DNA from: Halopseudomonas sabulinigri
GTDB taxonomy: Bacteria; Pseudomonadota; Gammaproteobacteria; Pseudomonadales; Pseudomonadaceae
Reading direction: 5' to 3'
NCBI GenBank assembly: GCA_011053055.1
Contig: DRHT01000042.1
Coordinates: 1-34,229 of the forward strand
DNA length: 34,229 nucleotides
Shown: positions 17,820 to 25,083 of the stretch, in pieces
Numbering within the stretch: position 1 is the stretch's first letter
Layout: the number at the start of each line of letters is the position of its first letter
The notes under the pieces: model-generated
Seen by the model: the letters and a program-made list of their open reading frames with translations, nothing else
Databases searched by the model: none
Told to the model about the DNA's origin: nothing
Program-made: the position numbers and the translations under genes

Positions 17820-18281
17820 ATGAAGGCAGAAACTTATCGTGAGTTGATTGAATGGACGCAGCACCTGCATGGGCAGCTCGCTAGCCGCATGGAGGCGGGC
17901 GCTGCAGCGACCGAAACCACTGAGCGTATGCGGTGGCTGCTGGAATACCTGGCGGATCACGAACGATGCATGCAGCAGATGGTGGTGCGTTTCGAAGAGC
18001 AGGCCGATATCAATGTGTTGGACAGTTGGGTGTACGACCACTTTACCAACAACCCGCGCACCCGAGCGCTGGATGCCGGACAGAGCTTTGCGGGTATGAG
18101 CTACGAGGGCATCTGCGCTACGGTATTTGATTTGCATAACGACGCGCTGGACCTATATCGCTACCTGGAAGGGCGCGCCGAAACGGCTGCCGGCCGAGAG
18201 CTAATGCAGGATCTGCTGGCTATGGAGCAACACGAAACCCTGCGGCTTGCTGAACAGGCGCAGCGCGTGCAGGAGATGTGA
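17820..18281 (+). CDS. Ferritin-like helical protein of unknown function
   Basis: 153-residue all-helical protein. Two helices carry acidic/His pairs suited to a di-metal site: [15 protein letters not shown] (about 41-55) and [14 protein letters not shown] (near 137-150), which recalls rubrerythrin- or bacterioferritin-like bundles, though the spacing is not a classical EXXH set. The start is ATG 17820, just after an AGGAGG site; a TTG three bases upstream is less likely. It lies 123 bases after the copper ATPase and may belong to that unit, so a metal-related or oxidative-stress role is possible. I do not know a characterised member. Confidence 0.6.
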   Translation: MKAETYRELIEWTQHLHGQLASRMEAGAAATETTERMRWLLEYLADHERCMQQMVVRFEEQADINVLDSWVYDHFTNNPRTRALDAGQSFAGMSYEGICATVFDLHNDALDLYRYLEGRAETAAGRELMQDLLAMEQHETLRLAEQAQRVQEM

Positions 18282-18339
18282 TCAGCGCCCCAGAGCGCGT
18301 GTTAATCTGCCCTCTTCTGACTTGGGAGCAGGGGGCAGT

Positions 18340-18759
18340 ATGTGGTTACAAAAAAGCATTCGTCTTAAACCGCGCTCTCGCGGTTTTCATCTGATTGATC
18401 AAGAGATAATCAGCGCCTTGCCTGAACTGCGTTCACTCAACGCCGGGCTGCTGCATCTCTGGCTGCAGCATACTTCCGCTTCGCTGACCGTGAACGAAAA
18501 TGCCGACCCTTTGGTGCGTGAAGACTTCGAAGCCTTCTTTCGACGTGCCGTGCCAGACGATGCGCCTTACTTCAAACATACCTATGAAGGCCCGGATGAT
18601 ATGACTGCGCATATCAAGTCGAGTCTGTTGGGTGTGCAGCTGAGCATTCCGGTCAGTGCGGGCGATTTGGCGATGGGAACCTGGCAGGGAATTTATCTGG
18701 GCGAGCATCGCGTGCACGCGGGTAGTCGGCAGGTGCTGGCGACGTTGCAAGGGGAGTAG
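18340..18759 (+). CDS. YjbQ family protein (UPF0047)
   Basis: 139-residue member of the YjbQ family, small trimeric beta-rich proteins with weak thiamine-phosphate synthase activity reported for some members. Diagnostic segments are [40 protein letters not shown] and [12 protein letters not shown]. Start ATG 18340 follows GGGAGCAGGGGG. From memory a YjbQ gene lies close to sutA and amtB in Pseudomonas; here sutA is about 9.6 kb away, with the guanidine-riboswitch operon in between. Physiological role unclear. Confidence 0.88.
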   Translation: MWLQKSIRLKPRSRGFHLIDQEIISALPELRSLNAGLLHLWLQHTSASLTVNENADPLVREDFEAFFRRAVPDDAPYFKHTYEGPDDMTAHIKSSLLGVQLSIPVSAGDLAMGTWQGIYLGEHRVHAGSRQVLATLQGE

Positions 18760-18760
18760 G

Positions 18761-18777
18761 CGCACCGCAATGGTGTG
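18761..18777 (+). promoter_or_regulatory. NtrC-like site upstream of the guanidine-riboswitch operon
   Basis: CGCACCGCAATGGTGTG contains the full core GCACC-N5-GGTG of the NtrC consensus and matches 9 of 12 fixed positions. It begins two bases after the YjbQ stop codon and lies about 120 bases before the -24 element at 18897, a usual enhancer distance. Confidence 0.55.
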
Positions 18778-18896
18778 GCAAGCCCTCTTGTTGGGCACGA
18801 ATGAGCCTCTCCGGGGGAGTGCCAGGATTGGCGTGAATCTTGGGTTTAAAGCGCAAGATTATGATTTTATTGGTCTTTCAGTTTTTAATGATTGGC

Positions 18897-18913
18897 TGGC
18901 ATTAAGAATGCAT
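18897..18913 (+). promoter_or_regulatory. Sigma-54 (-24/-12) promoter of the guanidine-riboswitch operon
   Basis: TGGCATTAAGAATGCAT has TGGCA at -24 and TGCA at -12, with the GG and GC pairs twelve bases apart as required. It differs from TGGCACG-N4-TTGCA at three positions. Transcription would start near 18923, just upstream of the riboswitch. The preceding 50 bases are AT-rich, which suits activator-driven looping. A sigma-70 promoter (TTGGCT with GGTAAT, 17 apart) overlaps but is a poorer match. Confidence 0.7.
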
Positions 18914-18948
18914 TGGTAATCAGTGAAACGGGATGAGTCGTCATTGAC

Positions 18949-19088
18949 TCATGACGCATCACACACTGGAGTGGTATCTAGGCGAACTAGGGTTCCGGCC
19001 TGCAATGCAGGTGACTGGTCCGAGAGTTTTCCGGTTCTCAAGGAATGAGAGCTACACGGCGGGATAAAAGCCCGGGAGATCGTCATGA
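18949..19088 (+). ncRNA. Guanidine-I riboswitch (ykkC RNA)
   Basis: The aptamer has all three conserved blocks in order: CTAGGGTTCCG (18987-18997), GACTGGTCCGAGAG (19013-19026) and GGGATAAAAGCCCGGGAGA (19061-19079). These match what I recall of the B. subtilis ykkC element. Hairpins support the fold: CCTGC/GCAGG (18999-19011), TTCTC/GAGAG (19035-19051) and CGGG/CCCG (19060-19074). A long closing helix pairs TCATGACG-c-ATC (18949-18960) with GATCGTCATGA (19078-19088), eleven pairs with one bulge. The ligand of subtype 1 is free guanidinium. Subtypes 2a-2c bind nucleotides; the near-identity to the ykkC aptamer and the creatininase-containing operon downstream favour subtype 1, but I have not checked each ligand-contacting base. 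Confidence 0.93.
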
Positions 19089-19112
19089 CGACGTCGCCCC
19101 GTGCCTTTTTTT
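19055..19112 (+). terminator. Riboswitch expression platform with candidate terminator
   Basis: Downstream of the aptamer CCCCGTGCC is followed by seven T (19106-19112), 21 bases before the first gene. CACGG (19055-19059) in the third conserved block can pair with CCGTG (19099-19103), and CGGG (19073-19076) with CCCG (19098-19101). Either pairing breaks the aptamer, so ligand binding should prevent termination and switch the operon on. The stem is imperfect, so details are uncertain. Confidence 0.55.
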
Positions 19113-19133
19113 CACTGTGTAGGAGTTGTACCC

Positions 19134-20141
19134 ATGACCGCCACACGTTTCAGCTTTATCCGCAAGACCCTGGCAGGCGCCAGTCTGGCTGCCGCTGCCG
19201 TGCTGTCTCCCGTTGCTGCGCAAGCGGCCGACTCCATGACCATCGGCACTGTTGTTTGGGCCGGTTACGGTCCTTTCTATGTCGCCGATAAACTCGACCT
19301 GTATGACCAGTTTGGTCTCGACGTGGAATTGCAGTTCTTCAACGATCCTGCCTTGTTGCCCTCTGCTATGGCCGGTGGTGCTGTAGACGGCGCCATGTTG
19401 ACCTACGATCAGGTCGTCGGCGCAGTGGCCAAGGGGCTCAAGCACCGCGTAGTGATGCCAATCGACTTCTCCAACGGCGGTGATGCCATTGTTGCCGACA
19501 AGTCGATAGCCTCTGTTGCCGACTTCAAGGGCAAGCAGGTGGGCTATAACCCGCTGTCTCCTTCCGATTTTCTGCTGGCATACGCGCTGCAGGTCAATGG
19601 CATGACTGAAAAGGATATCAAGGGCGTCAACATGACCCCTGAAGGCATCCCCAGTGCCATGGCGTCTGGCAGCCTGCCAGTTGGCGTCACCTACGAGCCC
19701 AATGTGTCACAGATCCTCGGTATGGCCGGTGGTGACAAATTCCACGTGGTCTATTCCTCCAAAGACGCGCCGGGTTTGATTACCGATGTGCTGGCCTTCG
19801 ACGAGAAAATGATTGCTGCCGAACCCGAAGCCATCACCGCGATGATCAAGGGCTATCAGGCGGGCCTCGAGTATATGCAGGCGCATCCGCAAGAATCGTC
19901 GGAAATCATCGGCAAGGTACTGGGTGTAAGCGGTGCCGAAGCTATCGAGCAGATGGAAGGCGTCTACAACATTCCGCTGGACGAGATGGGCAAGAACTTC
20001 ATCGAGTCTGAGGAAACCACCTCTTTTTACGGTAGCGGCGCGGTGATTGCCGACCTGCTGGTTAAGAACAAGCAGATTCCGTCAGTACCGGATTTTGCCG
20101 ACACCTTCGATGCCAGCTTTGTTAGCGACCTGACCGAGTAA
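19134..20141 (+). CDS. NitT/TauT-type ABC transporter substrate-binding protein
   Basis: 335-residue periplasmic binding protein. A Sec signal peptide (about 1-28, ending AAQA) precedes the mature start ADSMTIGTVVWAGYGPFYVA. The family pattern is YGPFYVADKLDLYDQFGLDVELQFF, here cited in parts: YGPFYVAD, GLDVELQFFND, the SNGGDAIVADKSI segment and GKQVGYNPLSPSDFLL. It is related to binding proteins for taurine, sulfonates, nitrate and thiamine precursors. I chose ATG 19134, eight bases after AGGAG; an upstream GTG at 19101 lies within the terminator. It is the first gene after the riboswitch, so it probably binds a guanidino compound. Its permease and ATPase are the last two genes of the operon, 6.5 kb downstream. 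Confidence 0.9.
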   Translation: MTATRFSFIRKTLAGASLAAAAVLSPVAAQAADSMTIGTVVWAGYGPFYVADKLDLYDQFGLDVELQFFNDPALLPSAMAGGAVDGAMLTYDQVVGAVAKGLKHRVVMPIDFSNGGDAIVADKSIASVADFKGKQVGYNPLSPSDFLLAYALQVNGMTEKDIKGVNMTPEGIPSAMASGSLPVGVTYEPNVSQILGMAGGDKFHVVYSSKDAPGLITDVLAFDEKMIAAEPEAITAMIKGYQAGLEYMQAHPQESSEIIGKVLGVSGAEAIEQMEGVYNIPLDEMGKNFIESEETTSFYGSGAVIADLLVKNKQIPSVPDFADTFDASFVSDLTE

Positions 20142-20195
20142 TCAACCGGGCAGGTGCTCGGCGCCTGCCCACTGCATTGTTTTCCGGGAGGAAGC

Positions 20196-21233
20196 ATGTC
20201 TACATCCCAATCCAAGTCCAAGCCGCTTTACCGCTATGCCGATGGCCGGGTCTTGAACAGTCTGGCGATGGCCTACAGTCTGGGCAGTTACGCCGCAGGT
20301 ATAGGCTTGTTACTGGCACCCCACTGGCTGGCCAACGTGGCCGGGCTGTTGTTGCTGGCGCACGCGATGATTATCGGCGCCTATCTGATTCATGAGTTTG
20401 CCCATGGCACCATCTTCAGCAAGCCGGCGCACAACGCGCGGGCGGGCGAAATTTTCAGCTGGATGACCGGCGGCTGTTATGCCGATTTCCAGGATCTGCG
20501 CCGCAAGCATATGCGCCATCATGTTGATCGCGCCGATGTCATCACCTTCGACAGCAAGGTTTTTCTCAATAGCCTGCCCGCCTGGGTACGCAAATTGGTG
20601 CTCGCACTGGAATGGGCTTATGTGCCGGCAGTCGAGCTGATCATGCATTTCTATGTGGTGCTGTTGCCCTTTATCAGTAGCAGCGAGAAACATCGTGCTC
20701 GGCGCGGCAAAGTACTCGGTGTTTTGTTGATACGCACGGCGCTGTTCGCATTGCTTGGCTGGTTGTCGTTCAGTGCGCTGGTTCTCTACTGCGTAGCCTG
20801 GATGATCATGGTCACGGTGCTGCGCTTCGCGGACGCTTATCAGCACACTTACGATGCCTTTGCTGTGCTCGAAGACGACGGCAAGATTCCCTCGGACAAG
20901 CTGCGTGATCGCGCCTACGAGCAGACCAATACCTTCAGCAATGTAGTTTCGCTGCGCTGGCCTGCGCTGAACCTTCTGCTACTCAATTTTGCTTATCACA
21001 ACGCGCATCACGAGAAGCCCGTCGCTCCTTGGTATCGGTTGCCGAAGATGCACGCAGAGTTATACGGCGATGGCTACCGGCAGGTGGTGCCTATGGATGA
21101 ATTGTTGAGCAGCTTTCATCGTCATCGCGTGCGCCGTGTGCTGAGCGAGGACTACGGTGAGTTCGTCGATGGACCCAAGCGTGCCGAGAACTTTTACGGC
21201 GCAGTCGGCGTGTCCTTTTTGACGGCGGTATGA
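20196..21233 (+). CDS. Membrane di-iron fatty acid desaturase/hydroxylase-like protein
   Basis: 345-residue integral membrane enzyme with the three-histidine-box pattern of non-heme di-iron desaturases and hydroxylases: HEFAH (H66, H70), HMRHH (H105, H108, H109) and HNAHH (H268, H271, H272), with an extra H217 in DAYQHTYD. Hydrophobic segments lie at about 23-65, 140-160 and 176-210. Such enzymes use O2 and an electron donor to hydroxylate or desaturate unactivated carbons; the superfamily also includes alkane hydroxylase and carotenoid ketolase. In this operon the likely substrate is a small guanidino compound rather than a fatty acid, an inference from context. No ferredoxin or reductase gene is adjacent. 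Start ATG 20196 follows GGGAGGA; its stop overlaps the next gene (ATGA). Confidence 0.85.
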   Translation: MSTSQSKSKPLYRYADGRVLNSLAMAYSLGSYAAGIGLLLAPHWLANVAGLLLLAHAMIIGAYLIHEFAHGTIFSKPAHNARAGEIFSWMTGGCYADFQDLRRKHMRHHVDRADVITFDSKVFLNSLPAWVRKLVLALEWAYVPAVELIMHFYVVLLPFISSSEKHRARRGKVLGVLLIRTALFALLGWLSFSALVLYCVAWMIMVTVLRFADAYQHTYDAFAVLEDDGKIPSDKLRDRAYEQTNTFSNVVSLRWPALNLLLLNFAYHNAHHEKPVAPWYRLPKMHAELYGDGYRQVVPMDELLSSFHRHRVRRVLSEDYGEFVDGPKRAENFYGAVGVSFLTAV

Positions 21234-22021
21234 CTATGCATACGCTCGATTACCAAAATCGCACTGTGCTTATCAGTGGTGCAGCTAGCGGCATAGGGCG
21301 CGGCCTCGCCGAAGCATTTGCAGCGCAGGGCGCGCGACTGGAACTGCTGGATCGTAACGGCGACGCGCTGGCCGCTGTGGTCGAAGTGCTGTCTGGCATA
21401 ACCGAGGTACAGGGTTATGCGCTTGATCTGAACGATGACTTGGCCGTTAGCGAGTATGCGCTGGCGCTAGCTGATCGCTGCGAGCGGGTAGACGTGCTGA
21501 TTAACAACGCTGGGATGGAACAGCCGACGCCGCTGTTGGATGACCGTGCCGACGCCAATCGTCGTTGGCAGAACCAGTTGGATAACAACGTGGTGTCGAT
21601 GCTGCGTCTTACCCGCGCTCTGCTGCCGTTGCTTGGTGAGGGCAGCAGTGTGATCAACCAGTCGTCAATCTGGGGCTTGAGTGCGGTGACTGGGTTCTCT
21701 GCCTATGTTGCTAGCAAGCATGCAGTAATAGGTCTGACCCGCTCGTTGGCATGGGAGCTGGGAGCGCAGCGAATTCGGGTGAACGCGGTGTGTCCGGGCT
21801 GGATCGCTACCGATGCGGCCATGGCGTCGTTACGCAGCATGGCGCAGGAGAGTGGTCGTACTGAGGAGGATGAGCTGCGGCATATTCTCTCGGCTCAGGC
21901 GATTCCCGAGCTGCTCACACCTGCTGATTTGGCCGGTACTTTCTTATTTCTCGGCTCCCCTGCCGCAGCTGCCATGACCGGGCAGGCGTTAGTAGTGAGC
22001 CGTGGTGAGGTGATGCATTGA
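21230..22021 (+). CDS. SDR-family dehydrogenase 1
   Basis: 263-residue classical short-chain dehydrogenase/reductase. The cofactor motif is SGAASGIG (16-23, Ser replacing the usual first Thr), followed by D41 at the end of the second strand, which favours NAD over NADP. NNAG is at 92-95. The catalytic set is S146, Y159 and K163 (YVASK). The C-terminus (ALVVSRGEVMH) lacks the usual GG-containing ending. It overlaps the desaturase stop by four bases and the next gene by one, so it is translated in the same unit. It probably oxidises an alcohol made by the upstream hydroxylase; the substrate cannot be read from sequence. Confidence 0.88.
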   Translation: MTMHTLDYQNRTVLISGAASGIGRGLAEAFAAQGARLELLDRNGDALAAVVEVLSGITEVQGYALDLNDDLAVSEYALALADRCERVDVLINNAGMEQPTPLLDDRADANRRWQNQLDNNVVSMLRLTRALLPLLGEGSSVINQSSIWGLSAVTGFSAYVASKHAVIGLTRSLAWELGAQRIRVNAVCPGWIATDAAMASLRSMAQESGRTEEDELRHILSAQAIPELLTPADLAGTFLFLGSPAAAAMTGQALVVSRGEVMH

Positions 22022-22776
22022 TGGACGTTCAAGATTTTAACGGCCAGCGGGTGCTGGTAACGGGCGCGGCGACCGGTATTGGTCGCGCTTGCGCGCTGAT
22101 GCTGGCGTTGCGCGGTGCTGAGGTATGGATCAATCACCTCGGTCAGGGCGATGCCAGTGCGGCCCTGGTGGATGAAATCGTAACGGCCGGTGGGCGGGCG
22201 ACGGCGATTGAAGCGGATGTCAGCGACCCGTACGCGGTAGCCGAAATGTTCGCGTGCATCACCGCCAGCGGTCCACTGGACGGTTTAGTGAATAACGCCG
22301 GGATCATTCAAGAGCAGCCCTTTTTGGATACCTCTGAGGAGGATTGGCGGCAGATCATGGCAGTAGACCTGGATGGCGTATACCGCTGCTGTCGTCACGC
22401 CTTGGAGGGCATGACTGTCGCCGGGCGCGGTGCGATCGTCAATATCAGCTCGGAATTGGGCCACTTGGGGCGTGAGAACTACGTGGCCTATTGCACCGCC
22501 AAGGCGGGCGTAATCGGCCTGACCAAATCGCTAGCGCGCGAGTTTGCGCCAGCTATTCGGGTCAACGGCGTAGCGCCGGGCCCGGTGGATACCGCGATGG
22601 TATCGCTGGAGCACATGAGCGAAGAGTGGATTGCCAAGGAGCTAGCCATACCGGCTGGGCGTCTTGGCCGTCCCGAGGAGATCGCGGCAGCGGTCTGCTT
22701 CCTGTTGTCGCCGTCAGCCAGTTTCTTTACCGGCCAGATGTTGGGTGCCAATGGCGGTGCCTGGATGGGTGGCTGA
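22021..22776 (+). CDS. SDR-family dehydrogenase 2
   Basis: 251-residue classical SDR resembling FabG-like and sugar/alcohol dehydrogenases. TGAATGIG (14-21), NNAG (91-94), S144, Y157 and K161 (YCTAK) are present; the helix-4 Asn is Asp here (AVDLDG), which is seen in other members. The C-terminus GQMLGANGGAWMGG is typical. ATG 22021 overlaps the previous stop (TGATG); a TTG three bases upstream is less likely. Two SDRs side by side suggest two oxidation steps, alcohol to aldehyde or ketone on successive intermediates, or two enantiomers. The two proteins are only distantly similar, so a recent duplication is unlikely. Confidence 0.9.
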   Translation: MDVQDFNGQRVLVTGAATGIGRACALMLALRGAEVWINHLGQGDASAALVDEIVTAGGRATAIEADVSDPYAVAEMFACITASGPLDGLVNNAGIIQEQPFLDTSEEDWRQIMAVDLDGVYRCCRHALEGMTVAGRGAIVNISSELGHLGRENYVAYCTAKAGVIGLTKSLAREFAPAIRVNGVAPGPVDTAMVSLEHMSEEWIAKELAIPAGRLGRPEEIAAAVCFLLSPSASFFTGQMLGANGGAWMGG

Positions 22777-23660
22777 TGTTACGTCCCGAATGGGTGCTGA
22801 TTCTCGCCACCATCCTGTGGGGCACGAGTTGGGTACCTTTGCAGGCGTTTGCCGAGTTAGGCATCAGCGGCATGCCGATGGTTTTAGCCAGTTACGGGCT
22901 GATCGCCTTGTTTGCCTTGCCCTTGCTCTATTGGCAACGGCGAGCCTGGTGGCCGCAGCGCTGGGGCTTGTTGGGGATCATCCTGTTCGGCGGCTGGGCG
23001 AATGCGTCGCTGATTTCGTCGCTATCGCTGGCGGAGGATTTGGTGCGTGTGATGCTGCTGTTTTATCTGGCTCCCGTGTGGGGTGTTTTAGGCGGTTGGC
23101 TGCTGTTACGTGAGCGCATCACTGCACTGCGACTGCTGGCGCTGGGGTTGGCGCTGGTGGGTATTGGGCTGACGCTGGGAGTAGGGCGCGATACGTTCAG
23201 CCGCATGACCTCGATTGACTGGTTGGCTGTCAGCGCCGGTCTGGGTTTTGCCCTGAACAACCTGGCCACCCGCGCGGCGGATCGCGTGCCAATGGCGAGT
23301 AAAACGGTCGCGGCTTTTGTGGGTAGCGCTCTTTTTGCTGGTTTGGCCTGCGCTTTGTACGGCGAGTGGTGGCCAGCGCTGGGAGTGCAGACCTGGTTAT
23401 GGATTGTGCTCTTCGCGGTTGGCTGGTTGTTGCTCGCAACGCTTGGCGCCCAGTACGGGGTTACCCACCTGCCAGCCAGTAAAGCTGCGGTGTTGGTGGT
23501 ATTCGAATTGATTGCAGCGGTGCTCTCGGTGGCTTGGTTGAACGATGAGCCGATTGGCCTGCGTACGTGGGTCGGCGCGGGAATGGTCAGTTTGGCCGCC
23601 GTTATGGCCGGTTGGCCGGAACAAAACATTGAAAACGAATTAGCGAGGAGCTCGTCCTGA
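22776..23660 (+). CDS. DMT superfamily transporter, EamA type
   Basis: 294-residue inner-membrane protein with about ten hydrophobic helices in two EamA halves (VLILATILWGTSWVPLQAFA at the start; LAVSAGLGFALNNLATRAA opens the second half). EamA proteins export amino acids or other small metabolites. They belong to the same superfamily as the small SMR pumps, one class of which (Gdx) exports guanidinium under guanidine riboswitches. ATG 22776 overlaps the previous stop (TGATG). The longer frame upstream lies within the SDR gene and is not used. In this operon it may remove guanidinium or a toxic intermediate, which is inference. Confidence 0.88.
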   Translation: MLRPEWVLILATILWGTSWVPLQAFAELGISGMPMVLASYGLIALFALPLLYWQRRAWWPQRWGLLGIILFGGWANASLISSLSLAEDLVRVMLLFYLAPVWGVLGGWLLLRERITALRLLALGLALVGIGLTLGVGRDTFSRMTSIDWLAVSAGLGFALNNLATRAADRVPMASKTVAAFVGSALFAGLACALYGEWWPALGVQTWLWIVLFAVGWLLLATLGAQYGVTHLPASKAAVLVVFELIAAVLSVAWLNDEPIGLRTWVGAGMVSLAAVMAGWPEQNIENELARSSS

Positions 23661-24430
23661 TGACAAGTGTGTATATGGATCAAATCAGCTGGGTCGAATA
23701 CCAACAGCGAGTGGAGCAGGGTGCAGTGGTGTTTCTGCCCTGTGGTGCGACTGAACAGCACGGCCCGCACTTGCCGCTAGGTACCGATGCGTTGCTGTCC
23801 ACGGCCTTGAGCGCGGATGTAGCCGCGCAGGTGGGAGGCATTGTCGCCCCGGCGCTGGCTTACGGTTACAAGTCACAGCCCAAGTGTGGCGGCGGTCAAC
23901 ATTTCTGTGGCACTACCAGTCTCGATGGCGCCACGCTGATTGCGCTAGTGCAGGACGCCGTACGCGAGTTTGCCCGTCACGGTGTTAAGCGTTTGGTACT
24001 GGTGCTAGGGCATTACGAAAATACCTGGTTTGTCACCGAAGGCATCCAACTAGCGCAGCGTGAATTGGGTACGGACTGTGAGCTTGAAGTAATGCGGCTT
24101 GAACACTGGGACTTCTGTAAGGAAGAGACGCTGGATGACATCTTCCCTGATGGGTTCCCTGGTTTTGCGCTCGAACACGCGGCGGTCATCGAAACCTCGC
24201 TCATGCTGCATTACCTCCCGCACTTGGTCAGCCTGGACAAGATACCCAACGATCCACCCGCTGACTTCCCACCCTATGACATGTATCCGACGCGCACCGA
24301 GTGGGTGCCGCCGTCCGGCGTGTTGTCTTCGGCGTTGGGCTCGACCGCTGAAAAGGGCGAGCGCATGGCTGATGACATTGTCAGTGGCATCGCGGCGGCG
24401 GTGCGGTACGAATTCAAATTGGAGGCCTGA
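23660..24430 (+). CDS. Creatininase family amidohydrolase
   Basis: 256-residue metal-dependent cyclic amidohydrolase. Aligned from memory to Pseudomonas putida creatininase, the dinuclear metal ligands are all present: E32 and H34 (ATEQHG), D43, H118 and E120 (GHYEN), offset by two from the reference. YGYKSQ, GGGQHF, GTTSLDGATL and PADFPPYDM also match, closer than the MftE or arylcreatininase-like branches. Of the two substrate-contacting tryptophans one is kept (W150, in HWDF) while the other, W174 of the reference, is F169 (GFALEH). This suggests creatinine or a near relative as substrate with altered specificity. ATG 23660 overlaps the previous stop (TGATG). No creatinase is encoded in the window. 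Confidence 0.9.
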   Translation: MTSVYMDQISWVEYQQRVEQGAVVFLPCGATEQHGPHLPLGTDALLSTALSADVAAQVGGIVAPALAYGYKSQPKCGGGQHFCGTTSLDGATLIALVQDAVREFARHGVKRLVLVLGHYENTWFVTEGIQLAQRELGTDCELEVMRLEHWDFCKEETLDDIFPDGFPGFALEHAAVIETSLMLHYLPHLVSLDKIPNDPPADFPPYDMYPTRTEWVPPSGVLSSALGSTAEKGERMADDIVSGIAAAVRYEFKLEA

Positions 24431-24432
24431 GT

Positions 24433-25083
24433 ATGCTCGCCACGCTGCAACCTGAGCGCACTGCATTACTGCTGATCGACATGCAACGCGATTTCTGCGC
24501 GCCGGGCGGATATGCCGATCAGGCAGGGCTGGATATCCAGCGACTGCGCGCACCGATTGCTGCGCAGCAGGCTTTGCTGGCTGCGGCGCGAGCGAGCGAA
24601 ATGTTGGTGGTGCATACCCGTGAAGGGCATCGCCCGGACCTATCTGACCTGCCGGCGTGGAAACGTTTGCGGGCCGAGCGGAGCGGCGCACCTATAGGTG
24701 TACTTGGGCCATTGGGCCGCTTATTGGTGCGCGGTGAGTACGGTCACGATCTGATTGATGAGCTGCAGCCAAAAACCGGCGAGCCAGTGATCGACAAGCC
24801 GGGCTACTGCGCCTTTGCGGCAACTGACCTTGAGCTGATCTTGCGTACCCGCGGCATCGATACCCTGATCATCACCGGGGTCACCACCGAAGTCTGCGTT
24901 AGCTCCACACTTCGCAGCGCGATTGATCGCGGCTTTAACTGTCTGACCGTGCGCGATGCCTGCGGCTCGGCCTACGTTGATCTGCACGAGGCTGCGCTGG
25001 CGATGATCGCCGTCGAAGGTGGGGTGTTCGGTGAGTGTTGCGACAGCGCGGCGCTGCTCAAATATCTACAGGAGGCAGCATGA
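24433..25083 (+). CDS. Isochorismatase-fold cysteine hydrolase
   Basis: 216-residue amidohydrolase with the catalytic triad D16 (LLIDMQRDF), K122 (VIDKPGYCAF) and C155 (GVTTEVCVSST). HTREGHRPDL at 61-70 and GEYGHDLIDEL at 101-111 are features I associate with the group of ureido/biuret-type hydrolases such as biuret hydrolase, RutB and N-carbamoylsarcosine amidase. The expected chemistry is release of ammonia and CO2 from an N-carbamoyl group. It starts three bases after the creatininase stop and its own stop overlaps the next start (ATGA). In a creatinine-like pathway this enzyme would fit an N-carbamoyl intermediate; the substrate is inferred. Confidence 0.88.
   Translation: MLATLQPERTALLLIDMQRDFCAPGGYADQAGLDIQRLRAPIAAQQALLAAARASEMLVVHTREGHRPDLSDLPAWKRLRAERSGAPIGVLGPLGRLLVRGEYGHDLIDELQPKTGEPVIDKPGYCAFAATDLELILRTRGIDTLIITGVTTEVCVSSTLRSAIDRGFNCLTVRDACGSAYVDLHEAALAMIAVEGGVFGECCDSAALLKYLQEAA

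Noticed and set aside
18656..18919. Small frame spanning the YjbQ end and the operon promoter
   Set aside because: It overlaps the NtrC-like site and the sigma-54 promoter and its translation matches nothing known.
18949..19088. ykkC subtype 2 (ppGpp, PRPP or nucleotide-diphosphate riboswitch)
   Set aside because: The sequence is nearly the same as the guanidine-binding ykkC aptamer in its conserved blocks, and the downstream genes concern guanidino-type chemistry, not amino acid or purine synthesis. A base-by-base comparison is still needed.
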